From Pochonia chlamydosporia 170 (lineage: Eukaryota; Ascomycota; Sordariomycetes; Hypocreales; Clavicipitaceae): a DNA stretch of 64,000 nt. Both the position numbers and the translations under genes were made by a program. The stretch spans positions 62,001 through 126,000 of the forward strand of contig NW_019154048.1 in assembly GCF_001653235.2 (NCBI RefSeq). Direction: 5' to 3'. Position 1 is the stretch's first letter. Every line of letters begins with the position of its first letter. Shown here one piece after another: positions 21,045 to 30,522 of the stretch. The notes beneath the pieces are model-generated. The model made no database searches and was not told the origin of the DNA. It saw only the letters and a list, made by a program, of their open reading frames with translations.

Positions 21045-21155
21045 CGCCCGCTAAATCCTCAGTAACAACTGTTCTAACATCTGACTTTATCTTGGCTCAT
21101 GGGCATTGAGGTGGCAATGAGTGTCACTTTATCACTGAGCTATCAATGTGCCGGA
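21045..21155 (-). promoter_or_regulatory. Residual proximal promoter of GH27-A
   Basis: Only 111 bases separate the GH27-A start codon from the retrotransposon. On the minus strand two GATAAAG sequences could serve as weak TATA-like elements. The rest of the original upstream region now lies beyond the element, at 27132 onward. The last five bases, CCGGA (21151-21155), are one copy of the target-site duplication. Confidence 0.6.
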
Positions 21156-21319
21156 TGTGAGGGAATCATGTGACCTGCCCGTTTAATGAATGTCTCACTT
21201 TGTGAGCATTGTGTAAATAGCTTCAGCCAGAGTTCCTTTACGGGTTCTCTTTTTCTCCTTGTGAATAATCGCTTCATCCAAGTCGCACTCGACCTTGTTC
21301 GTGCACTCGTACCGTTACA
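21156..21319 (+). repeat. 5' LTR
   Basis: The 164-base repeat begins TGTGAGGGAATCATGTGACC and ends CGTACCGTTACA. It matches 26968-27131 at every base I compared. It should contain the promoter for the element's RNA. Confidence 0.97.
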
Positions 21320-21469
21320 TATTATTCACCGACACCCCTCTTCGATAGATCACCGTCCACGACGCGACTATCGATTCCAGCACCCAACCGTACCACACAT
21401 TCTGTGGCATTCAAACCTCACCAAAACACCCCGAAAACTAAATTTTCACCCGAACCAGCATCAATCGTA

Positions 21470-21660
21470 ATGAACATTTCAACAACTGGCAACTAATCAA
21501 CAAACCAACAAACCAATCAACCAATAAATAACAACCAATTAGTCAATTAACAACCAATCAATCAATTAACCTAACAAAGTAATCAGTCAATTAACAACCA
21601 GTCAACCAATTAACAGCCACCCAATAACAAATCAACCATCAATCAACAAATTAGCCACTG
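21470..21660 (+). repeat. G-poor CAAC/CAAT-rich leader of the retrotransposon
   Basis: Between the 5' LTR and gag, roughly 190 bases consist almost wholly of imperfect short units such as AACAACCAATTAG, TCAATTAACAACCA and CAATCAATCAA, with almost no G. Such a sequence would be unstructured as RNA. This may help translation start or packaging, but that is inference. Confidence 0.75.
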
Positions 21661-21700
21661 ATCGACATCCAACGAATCCACTACCGCAACCGAAAACACA

Positions 21701-22891
21701 ATGACAGGAGCTGCAGTAGACACCCCTCCGGGGTCCACCACACCCGCCCCTACCGATCTCCGCCCATCGGTCCCGATACTTTCATCCATTGATGGAGAAG
21801 CCGCGTTCCGGTCCGCTTGGGCTAACGACGCCCCAGGCATCATGCGGGAAGTCTGGGCCCTTAGCCAAGCCGTAACCAACATGCACGAGGAAATCGTGAG
21901 GCTCCGCCAAACCGCCATCACAACTGCCAACACCACGAACTCACACATCGAAACCCTGCAAACCCGCCTGAGTAACTCCCTCATGGAATCGAACGATAAA
22001 GATGATACAATCTCCCACATGGAAGGACAAATAGAGGCGTACAAAGCCATAGCGGCCACTGGAGGAAGCCATCGCCACCGCTCCGCTGAGCACCCCAAGC
22101 CCGATGCATTCAGTGGAGAGAATCCCAAGGATCTACCAGAATTCTTACAGAAACTCGAACTCAAATTGCATATGAACAGAGACTGGTGGGCAGACGAAAC
22201 AGAACGAATGGGGTTCGTCATTTCATGCCTCAGTGGGGACGCCCACGCCCAGGTCAGTTACAACGTATCACACGGAATCGTCCAGTTTGCAAACGTCGAG
22301 GCCATCATCACAACCTTGAAGACAGTTTATGGCGAAATCGACTCGGCCGCTACTGCGCAAAAAGAGATATATGACATGAAACAAGGTTATAAACCACTTG
22401 CAAGCTTTCTGCCAAACTGGATCGCAGTCGCCAAGCTCACCGAATTCGAAGACAAATCCCTGATCTCTCACTTGAAACGTGCCCTCCACCCCGACATCAT
22501 ATGGAGGCTCGTGGTCCTCAAAGCCGCACCGACCACTTTAGCGGAATTCATCGAACTAGTCAGGCAATGCGACAGTGAGTGTCGTCAGCTCAACCCCCAC
22601 TATTATAAGAAGAAACCCAGCAACAACCATACCCTTACCGGCACGACTCCGGCCGCCCCTCCCTCCCAAACTCCGACAACTATAAACGGAGGGGATGCCA
22701 TGGATTTGAACGCAGTCTCCTGGGAGGCTAAAGACGTAACTTCCGGGCGCAAACCTCGAACCTCGGAAGAAAGACAGGCACGCAAGGCCTATTGCATTGC
22801 GCATGGACTCTGCAACTGGTGCTATTCCCCGGACCACAAACCTCACGTCTGCCCCACGGCTCCTTGGAACAACCAAGAAAAAAAAGAGTAG
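21701..22891 (+). CDS. gag: Gag-like capsid protein of the chromovirus
   Basis: The protein is 396 residues. An Ala/Pro-rich N-terminus leads to a coiled-coil-like stretch (about 60-120) and a retrotransposon gag domain (about 130-280, including FLQKLELKLHMN and VISCLSGDAHAQV). The C-terminal zinc knuckle has the CX2CX4HX4C pattern, in CNWCYSPDHKPHVC. It forms the virus-like particle that packages element RNA. The frame ends at TAG 22889 just after an A8 run, where ribosomes can slip into pol. Confidence 0.93.
   Translation: MTGAAVDTPPGSTTPAPTDLRPSVPILSSIDGEAAFRSAWANDAPGIMREVWALSQAVTNMHEEIVRLRQTAITTANTTNSHIETLQTRLSNSLMESNDKDDTISHMEGQIEAYKAIAATGGSHRHRSAEHPKPDAFSGENPKDLPEFLQKLELKLHMNRDWWADETERMGFVISCLSGDAHAQVSYNVSHGIVQFANVEAIITTLKTVYGEIDSAATAQKEIYDMKQGYKPLASFLPNWIAVAKLTEFEDKSLISHLKRALHPDIIWRLVVLKAAPTTLAEFIELVRQCDSECRQLNPHYYKKKPSNNHTLTGTTPAAPPSQTPTTINGGDAMDLNAVSWEAKDVTSGRKPRTSEERQARKAYCIAHGLCNWCYSPDHKPHVCPTAPWNNQEKKE
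22879..22885 (+). promoter_or_regulatory. Probable -1 ribosomal frameshift site (A AAA AAA)
   Basis: The gag frame reads GAA AAA AAA GAG TAG. The heptamer A AAA AAA matches the X XXY YYZ slippery consensus exactly in the gag reading phase. Slipping back one base moves the ribosome into the long pol frame two codons before the gag stop. A downstream stimulatory structure was not worked out. Confidence 0.75.
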
Positions 22892-25800
22892 TCTCCAACG
22901 GAAGTCGCCGCAGGAGACGCAAGAAAAAGACAGACCTACAACTCTCTTCCCTAGACACCAACCAAGCCCACTTGCTATTACCATGTGCTTTGACGGAAGA
23001 CAACAATGCAAGTTCGATAAAAACCAATTCTATGCTTGACTCTGGCGCTACTGGAAAGGGATTTATAGACGAGTCTTTTGCGCACATCAACAAATTCACG
23101 TTTTACAAACTACGAAACCGTCGCCGGTTGAATGTAGTCGATGGAAGACCCTCTTCGGCTGGCGATATCACTCACGTAGTAAAACTCAACATGGACATTA
23201 AAGGACACAAAGAAAAGATTCTATTTTACGTAACGAAGCTCGGAAAGTACGATATCATTCTCGGAAAACCCTGGCTAACAGACCACAACCCAAACGTCAA
23301 TTGGAGTACGAATATAGTTACTTTCAACTCCAATCATTGCCGCCAATACTGCATGGAGAAGGGACAATACCAACTAGCAGTCTCAGGAGCTCCCACTTTG
23401 CCAATCCCAACAACGGCAACCATACATCCACGTCCATCAATCCCTCGAAGGATCGGCGCACCCGCATTCCACACGCTGGCCAACAAGCACGACGTCGACG
23501 TATTCTCACTATCTCTTTATGAGATCGATAAAAGACTAGCCGAACTTGGTGTTATCACAAACGTCTCCACGTTCGCAGAACCGAAGGCAGACCGATTCGA
23601 CGCCGCACTTACGGACGTGCAAAAGATGAACCGAGAACTCCAGTCGCATGATAAAATAATACCTCCCAACCCCAGGGACCAACAAACCCAGGAACTCCAA
23701 GCTTCTCGGAAACTAGCAGCAGACATGTACCTTTCAGGGGCATCACTCGAGGATATTCACAAAGCACTCGAACCCAAGACTTTCATCAACCCCGCAACAA
23801 AAGTACCTGAACACTACCATGAATTCCTCAAAGTATTCGACCAGACAGAGGCAGATAAACTTCCCCCGCACCGACACTGCGACCACGAAATCGAACTTCA
23901 ACCTGGCACAACCCCACCCCATGGACCTCTGTACGGCATGTCCGAAGACGAACTCGTCGTCCTCCGGAAATTCCTTCAAGAAAACCTCGACAAGGGCTTT
24001 ATACGTGCCAGTACGTCACCAGCCGCCTCGCCAGTGCTATTTGCGAAGAAACCCGGAGGCGGCCTCCGTTTTTGCGTCGACTACCGGGCACTCAATGCCA
24101 TAACCATCAAGAACCGATATCCACTGCCATTAATTCAGGAGACTCTTTCGCAACTAAGCCAAGCCAAATATTTCACCAAACTTGATGTCGTCGCAGCATT
24201 TAACCGAATACGCATCAAGGAGGGCCAAGAGTGGATGACAGCGTTCAACACAAGATATGGACTCTTCGAGAGTCTGGTGATGCCGTTCGGACTATCAAAC
24301 GCCCCAGCTACCTTCCAAGCCAGGATCAACGAAGTATTACGCCCATTCCTGGACAGATATTGCACAGCCTATATCGACGACATTCTCATCTACTCAAACG
24401 ACCTCGCCTCTCACAGACTCCACGTCAAATCAGTGCTCCAGGCGCTTGAAGCCGCGGGCTTGCAACTCGACGTCAAGAAGTGTGAATTCGAGACTACCGA
24501 AGTGAAATATCTGGGCATGATCATCTCAACCACGGGAGTACGAATGGACCCAGCGAAAGTCGACTGTCTCGTCAACTGGGAAGCGCCCATCAATGTAAAA
24601 GACGTCCAAGCCTTCTTAGGATTCTCGAATTTCTACAGACGATTCATCAAAGGATTCTCACGCATCGTACGACCACTGGTTGCCCTGACACGGAAGTTAG
24701 TCAAATGGAATTGGACCTCATCTTGCCAAGAGGCGTTCGACACGCTCAAAGAAAGCTTCACCTCGGCCCCGATCCTCAAACACTTCGACCCCACAAAAGA
24801 AGTCATTGTCGAATGCGATGCATCCGATTTCGTGTCTTCAGGCATCCTCTCCCAGGAAGACGATCGGGGGGTACTGCATCCAGTGGCCTTCATGTCTAAA
24901 AAATACGACCCCGCTGAATGTAACTACGAGATCTACGACAAAGAACTTTTGGCAATTGTACGCTGCTTCGAATGCTGGAGACCGGAACTCCAAGGCGCGC
25001 ACCACCCGATCACAGTGATCACCGACCATGCCAATCTTCGATACTTCATGACAACTAAGCAACTTTCAAGACGCCAAGTCAGGTGGAGTGAATTCCTATC
25101 AGAGTTTCAATTTGCTATTAAGTCGGTACCAGGGAAAGATAACAGAAAACCCGACTCACTCACAAGGAGATCACAAGACTTGCCAAAAGATGAAAATGAC
25201 GACCGCATCCAATACCAACAACAATCACTGCTAAAACCGCACAACATTGACTCCTCCGTACAAGAAGAACTGAAGATTGACCCTGAGCTCTCAGAACTCT
25301 TCGCAAACTTGTCCTGGGACCAGGAAATTGCACTATGCCCGGCCATTCTAGACGAAGTTGAACCAGAACCAATCAACCACAAAATCACAAGGCTGCTAGA
25401 CAAAGGTTATGAAGAGGATGAATGGTGGATGAAAATTAGGGACGAGATGCTCAAACCCCACGGCATCCCCCACTCAAAGGAAGTCTCCCTATCTGAATGC
25501 ACGATAAATGAAGGCCGACTGTACTTCCGAGAGAGATTGTACGTCCCAGAAGGCGAACTACGAACCCTTCTCACCCAACTCGCTCACGACAGCGTTGAGT
25601 CAGGCCACCCCGGGAAGAACAAGCTATACGAACTCATCTCACGCTCCTACTGGTGGCCGAGGCTCAGCACTGATACAAAAGAATTCACACGCAATTGCCA
25701 CGGCTGCCTGAGAAACAAGTCCTCCCAACTGCGTTACCAGGGAACACTGAAGCCTCTCCCAATCCCACTGCAAAGATGGAGAGACCTGTCTGTCGACTTC

Positions 25801-26955
25801 ATCGGCCCGTTTCAACCAACTTCCCGCGGATTTAACGCGATCATGGTCGTAGTCGATAGGCTGTCAAAGGACAGACATTTCACGCCCTGCAGGACCGACA
25901 TGAAAGCACACGACTTAGCCATGCTCTTCGTGCGAGATGTATGGAAACTCCACGGTCTACCAGATTCAATTGTGTCCGATCGAGGACCACTGTTCATTTC
26001 GGAGTTCTGGAAGGCAGTCTGCCACCGATTACAGACCAACATCAGCCTTTCTACAGCATACCACCCGGAAACCGACGGCCAAACCGAGAACGCTAACTCA
26101 TTCCTCGAACAATACCTTCGCCAATATGTCAGCTTCGCCCAAGACGACTGGGATGAGTGGCTCCCACTGGCTGAATTCGCAGCCCGTAATGTCGTCAACG
26201 ACTCAACTGGCATGTCCCCCTTTTTCGCGAACACGGGCTACCACCCTCGAATGAGCTTCGGCCCTCCTCGAGCGATGTCGAAAGCAGTATCCAAGGACCT
26301 GGCAGAACGCAGCAACGAGGGCAATAACTTCGTCGCGAAGATGGAGGAGATCACCGATCTACTCCGGACGAACCTGCGTTCAGCCCAAGCCTCACAAGAA
26401 AAATTCGCCAATGCAAACAGATCACCGGCGCCAGCCTATCGAGTCGGAGATCTGGTCCTGCTAAGCACGCGTAACATCAATTCAGCCAGACCCATCCCAA
26501 AACTCGATCACAAGTTCATTGGCCCTTTTCGAATAGAGCGCGTGCTCAGCTCTCACACCTACCAGCTCAAATTGCCACACGAATTAAGCTCAATTCACAA
26601 CTCATTCCATACCAACCTCCTGCGACCATTACCAAACGACCCACTCCCCGGCCAGTACAACCCGCCGCCGCCGCCAATAGCACTGGACGAAAGAGGGGAG
26701 AAGCTCTGGGCGATTGAAGAAATACTGGACTCGAGACGCAAAAAAGGGAAAGGTTTTCAGTACTATATACTATGGAGAGGCTTTGGTCATAGGGAAGCCA
26801 CATGGGAACCATTGCACAATGTCGTCAACGCACACATCGCAATAAAAGAGTTTGAGAAACGCCACAGAAGCAAACCCAGACCCACGAGGCAAGAGGTGCG
26901 AAATGCCCGACACCAAGCGAAGCAAGATGTCAAAAATTCAGAAACGAGGGAGTAA
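22885..26955 (+). CDS. pol: Pol polyprotein of the chromovirus (PR-RT-RH-IN-chromodomain)
   Basis: The polyprotein has about 1,356 residues after the frameshift, with no internal stop. An aspartic protease has MLDSGATGKG (near 23035). The reverse transcriptase has FCVDYRALN, LVMPFGLSNAP and the active-site YIDDILIYS (near 24370). RNase H has VECDASDF (near 24808). The integrase has a zinc-binding HH-CC region (AHDSVESGHPGK ... NCHGCLRNK, 25585-25715), a DDE core (VDFIGPF; VSDRGPLFISEF; the Glu in ETDGQTENANS) and a GPF-type tail (KFIGPFRIERVL). A C-terminal chromodomain (AIEEILDSRRK ... YILWRGFGHREATWEP, 26700-26860) may direct insertion to marked chromatin. The polyprotein would be cut by its own protease. 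Confidence 0.95.
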   Translation, partial: RVVSNGSRRRRRKKKTDLQLSSLDTNQAHLLLPCALTEDNNASSIKTNSMLDSGATGKGFIDESFAHINKFTFYKLRNRRRLNVVDGRPSSAGDITHVVKLNMDIKGHKEKILFYVTKLGKYDIILGKPWLTDHNPNVNWSTNIVTFNSNHCRQYCMEKGQYQLAVSGAPTLPIPTTATIHPRPSIPRRIGAPAFHTLANKHDVDVFSLSLYEIDKRLAELGVITNVSTFAEPKADRFDAALTDVQKMNRELQSHDKIIPPNPRDQQTQELQASRKLAADMYLSGASLEDIHKALEPKTFINPATKVPEHYHEFLKVFDQTEADKLPPHRHCDHEIELQPGTTPPHGPLYGMSEDELVVLRKFLQENLDKGFIRASTSPAASPVLFAKKPGGGLRFCVDYRALNAITIKNRYPLPLIQETLSQLSQAKYFTKLDVVAAFNRIRIKEGQEWMTAFNTRYGLFESLVMPFGLSNAPATFQARINEVLRPFLDRYCTAYIDDILIYSNDLASHRLHVKSVLQALEAAGLQLDVKKCEFETTEVKYLGMIISTTGVRMDPAKVDCLVNWEAPINVKDVQAFLGFSNFYRRFIKGFSRIVRPLVALTRKLVKWNWTSSCQEAFDTLKESFTSAPILKHFDPTKEVIVECDASDFVSSGILSQEDDRGVLHPVAFMSKKYDPAECNYEIYDKELLAIVRCFECWRPELQGAHHPITVITDHANLRYFMTTKQLSRRQVRWSEFLSEFQFAIKSVPGKDNRKPDSLTRRSQDLPKDENDDRIQYQQQSLLKPHNIDSSVQEELKIDPELSELFANLSWDQEIALCPAILDEVEPEPINHKITRLLDKGYEEDEWWMKIRDEMLKPHGIPHSKEVSLSECTINEGRLYFRERLYVPEGELRTLLTQLAHDSVESGHPGKNKLYELISRSYWWPRLSTDTKEFTRNCHGCLRNKSSQLRYQGTLKPLPIPLQRWRDLSVDFIGPFQPTSRGFNAIMVVVDRLSKDRHFTPCRTDMKAHDLAMLFVRDVWKLHGLPDSIVSDRGPLFISEFWKAVCHRLQTNISLSTAYHPETDGQTENANSFLEQYLRQYVSFAQDDWDEWLPLAEFAARNVVNDSTGMSPFFANTGYHPRMSFGPPRAMSKAVSKDLAERSNEGNNFVAKMEEITDLLRTNLRSAQASQEKFANANRSPAPAYRVGDLVLLSTRNINSARPIPKLDHKFIGPFRIERVLSSHTYQLKLPHELSSIHNSFHTNLLRPLPNDPLPGQYNPPPPPIALDERGEKLWAIEEILDSRRKKGKGFQYYILWRGFGHREATWEPLHNVVNAHIAIKEFEKRHRSKPRPTRQEVRNARHQAKQDVKNSETRE

Positions 26956-26962
26956 AGAGGGA
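26954..26962 (+). promoter_or_regulatory. Polypurine tract of the chromovirus
   Basis: The purine run AAAGAGGGA overlaps the pol stop codon and ends five bases before the 3' LTR. This is where a plus-strand DNA primer is expected in LTR elements. The call rests on position and composition only. Confidence 0.5.
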
Positions 26963-26967
26963 CCATA

Positions 26968-27131
26968 TGTGAGGGAATCATGTGACCTGCCCGTTTAATG
27001 AATGTCTCACTTTGTGAGCATTGTGTAAATAGCTTCAGCCAGAGTTCCTTTACGGGTTCTCTTTTTCTCCTTGTGAATAATCGCTTCATCCAAGTCGCAC
27101 TCGACCTTGTTCGTGCACTCGTACCGTTACA
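26968..27131 (+). repeat. 3' LTR
   Basis: This 164-base repeat appears identical to the 5' LTR. It is followed directly by the CCGGA target-duplication copy at 27132-27136. Confidence 0.97.
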
Positions 27132-27777
27132 CCGGATGAGTACGTCCGCTAAGTTGTCCGGTCAGAATTACGGCAAGTCCGCCCATTGCGGTTTAGCGTT
27201 CAGTATTAGGCTCAACTACCTTCACGCTGGGTGACTGAACTCCGGTATGGACTCATGAGTCTGGGTCCGCACGACAAGAAATAAGAACGTTAGAGCACCA
27301 ATGACACCTGGAGCCCAAAATAGCCATGGTACGAACTCTCGCAGCCACGCTATCGTGACATTACAAGCTAGCGAGTATGTCTAACGGATAATGGCCCCTC
27401 GGTCAAAATGTCGGTCTTGTTGCCGGGGTGGAAGTCGTGGATTATTACACTATTGTAGGAAATAGTCGGTCTGTAGCGGGCTCCTGGCGAAAGCTGTCAG
27501 GGCCCAAACCACTACACAATAGTATTTCGGCGTATCAACTACTCGTCCCATATAGTACAAGTTTTGTAATCGCTCAGCAATACACCAAACGTTGCCAGTC
27601 AATTTCCCTCCTACTGTGGAAGCTCCCAGGCTGGTATTTTCAAGCAGGTTCGTGGCCACCAACCCGCTATAGAGCAAAGTTCAATGTTCTTCGGTAGCAA
27701 GCTAGATGGCGCTTTGCTATAACTCAAAAAGTAAACAGGGAAGAAGCAAAAATGGTTACGACTCTCGCGCCTCCATC
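27132..27777. promoter_or_regulatory. Displaced distal promoter of GH27-A and spacer
   Basis: Before the retrotransposon entered, this 646-base stretch was joined to 21155 and formed the upstream region of GH27-A. Its first 70 bases (27132-27200) are dense in CGG/CCG triplets, the half-sites of Zn2Cys6 proteins: in CCGGATGAG, ACGTCCGCT, GTCCGGTC, TACGGCAAGTCCGCC and TTGCGGTT. The rest shows no coding similarity and also contains the 3' end region of regulator 2. Confidence 0.5.
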
Positions 27778-29661
27778 TCAATTCTCGGGTACTGGAACAT
27801 GTACTGGCACATGATAGACTAGATCTTCGCAAGGTAAAGTAATAAAAGACGACAGCTCCTCGAATTGCGAGTCGTTGGTGTCATGTGAATGCCCATGCTC
27901 TCTGGCATTTTGTTCGTCTGTTTGTGACATTCCGTGCTCCAGCGCCAGACCCGTGTGCATTGCCGACGATTCTTCGTACGACGCGGACAGCAAATCTAAT
28001 TGCGGAGCTGGTGTGGCAGAAGGGAGTAGTCCACCGCAATGTCTCAAAAGCTCTGGCAGTAGAGGTGATTTGCAGCCGCGGATGTGACCAAGACACTTGA
28101 CAATCGAGTAGAGAAGATCGACGGGTCCAAATTCGAATGATGAGGTTGGCACAGCAATCACAGAGGCATCGCCAAGGCTAACACCAATGTCGAATAGTTT
28201 CTGCTCCTACATATCGTTAGAAACTCCTGGGAAAGAATGTGAACAAGTCGAGGCTTACGATCGAGATACCATGGCAATCTTTGGACGCCTGTCGAACGAA
28301 AGCTAGTTGTCCCATGACTGCTCTTCCGGCATCAAAAGGTACGGCCGAGTTTGGAGACTCTCCTCCACGCCATCTCATTTGGCTCAGGTTTCGTCCATAA
28401 GCCAGCTGCCACATAGAGACCCGCAACCACTGCTGGGTAATAAGAGTATCAAAGCGCTGGCTCTCCAGAACAGAGTCACCTGGGTGTACCATGCATATCA
28501 TATCCGCAACTCGCTGGCTCAACGTGACTGCTGATGCCTGTTGTTGTAACGGATCGCTCGAGGGTAGCCAGTCGTACAATGTGTGGGGAAGAAGCTCAAA
28601 GAGTCGAATATGGTTGACGAAGTCGTGCATGAGAGCAGGACAGTCGGAGTCGATGATTTGTGGTTTTGATATCGTACTGCGAAGCATAACCGGTCGGCGG
28701 CGTTGAAGTGCATAGGTCCTACATACTGTCAGCTGTGATATCTACTTGGTCCAGAGGCAAGCCCATCCTCCCAGGCTCCGCCAATATACCTTTCTGTAAC
28801 AAATAACAACCAGAATATACGCCGCCTCAGCTCCCTTTCATCTTTGGGGAGGCCGATGTACGTTTCTTCATTATGAAGTCCCAGCGAGAAGGCCATGGTT
28901 ATGCTCTCGCTCAAACAAAACGATGCATGGTCATGTTCCTCCAAATTCCCATGAGCAGCGAAAAGGAAAAACGATGTCAAAACTGCATCCAGACTTATAT
29001 TGTCCACGACATCAAACTGGCGCCGCAGTCTCTTCGTGACCTCAAGCAGCCCTTTCCCAGTTAAAGGCACATGCAAGTATGCGTTTGTGGAAATGTTCGA
29101 TTGTGGCCCTTCCTTCAAAGTGTCAAGTTTGAGTTGCATGCGAGTAGCGGCGCAAAGGGATAGTAGAAAGCATTGCCGGGGTAGTGACATGTCATCAAAC
29201 CTCTCTACATCCGACAGGACTTCTGCTTCTTGGATAACGGGCATAATAGGCAAAAGGCGGTTTACAAAATATCGCACATTCGTCGTAAGAGCCGCAATGG
29301 CCTGCTGCTTGCTTTGCTTTGAGGTAGTCAGCGACAATGATGGGCAGCCAATTGTTGCTTCTGGGAGCGGCGGAGAGCCTTCTGCATCTGTCAACTCTGA
29401 CTGCATTTGCGAAACAGTTTTGATGTCAAATAGGTCCTTGTCAAACTCCCTGAGACCCTGCCTGATCTGCAGAAGTCTCCGGCCTTTGCCTCCACGAGGG
29501 CCTTTGCGGCGCGGCGTGTGTAGATACTGGCAGCATATGGAGGAAGCTATACAGCTGGTACATGGAAGTCCACGATCACACTTTGTTTTGCGGAAACGGC
29601 AGTTATCACACACTTGTAGTTGTAGGCGCTTCAAGCTGCCGTTGTCTGGCGAAGCCATCAT
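27778..29661 (-). CDS. Zn2Cys6 transcription factor 2 (MalR/AmyR-like class)
   Basis: The three exons are 29661-28790, 28718-28259 and 28206-27778. The introns (71 and 52 bases) start GTATAT and GTAAGC and both end TGTAG. The phases agree and splicing restores the conserved FVTERTYALQRRRPVML. The protein has 586 residues. Its zinc cluster is CDNCRFRKTKCDRGLPCTSC, followed by a basic linker RRKGPRGGKGRRL typical of amylase/maltose regulators. The middle fungal-specific domain has LDAVLTSFFLFAAHG, SESITMAFSLGLHNEE and RRRIFWLLFVTER. The first 20 residues and the MM start are uncertain by one codon. It lies between GH27-A and GH36 and is the best candidate activator of the galactosidase genes, by position and class. 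Confidence 0.88.
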
Positions 29662-30522
29662 ATGTCAGACTCTCGGTGAAGCTCAGTTGTAGGGCAATAT
29701 AAATCTCAGGTCGGGGTCATAGAAGTTGTCGGCAGTGACATTACCTTGGCGCGGCCAACTACCAAAGGCTCAATGAGGAGGAGGAATGAATGAGATTGAC
29801 CACATCGCAAAGGGTTAAGGTCGTGGTTTCAATTTCTTTGTCAGCCAAATAAAAATTAGCACAGAAACAGCCAAGCTCAATCGAGAGGCTCGAGAATCCC
29901 ACCAGACAGGACACTTTGGAAGCCCCCTCTCGGACCGACAAAAAATGTCTGGACGACCAGATGGGTGAATGTCTCTCTGCCGATTCATGCAAAGTTCTTT
30001 GAACGAGGGGATCATCTGACGAGGCTTGACGCCACTTCAACGGGCTTGAGGTTCATCCCCCGCATTGAGCACCAATTTTATCCCTGAGGCCAGGACCAGC
30101 TAACTTTTTGGGGAAATATTCGGGATGAGTTTGTCAAATGGATTCAATATTTCTTCACGGTTCAATTGTCACACAAAGCCGCCTCAACAAGTACGCCACC
30201 GATTGAGGACAATGCACATCACCCATCAGATCCCATTAGCCTTTCCCTGGGTCAGATGCCTGCGGTGGTTATATTGCCAGCATCAATTCAATTGCTAATT
30301 GACGTCTGGCCGCGCGTGCTCTCCATTACCCAACTAATCAACTAATGTCAAAGTCAACAGGGCGCTCAAAGATGGACATGGGACGGCGCAAATGAGAGTT
30401 GCCGTGTCGTGAACGCGGTGCACCAGATATTGAGCTAATATATGTCTATTTTTCTAAAGGGAATGATACACTGGCCATGCAACCGATCCGATCCGATCCA
30501 AAGTGCCTGGCATTTTGAAACA
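29662..30522. promoter_or_regulatory. Upstream region of regulator 2
   Basis: This 861-base gap is upstream of regulator 2 and downstream of the GH36 stop. It has no gene-like frame. A short GATCC tandem (CCGATCCGATCCGATCC) is present near 30484-30500, just past the GH36 stop. Confidence 0.45.

Larger units (their letters stand above)
21156..27131 (+). mobile_element. Ty3/gypsy chromovirus LTR retrotransposon, intact and recent
   Basis: This is a 5,976-base element with two 164-base LTRs that look identical base for base, TG...CA ends, and a CCGGA target duplication at 21151-21155 and 27132-27136. The order of domains is gag with zinc knuckle, protease, reverse transcriptase, RNase H, integrase and chromodomain, which defines a chromovirus. 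Gag and pol are in different frames joined by a probable -1 slip. No stops or frameshifts were found inside either frame, so the copy may be autonomous. Identical LTRs mean recent insertion, and the copy has not suffered the C-to-T decay seen elsewhere in the window. Confidence 0.97.
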
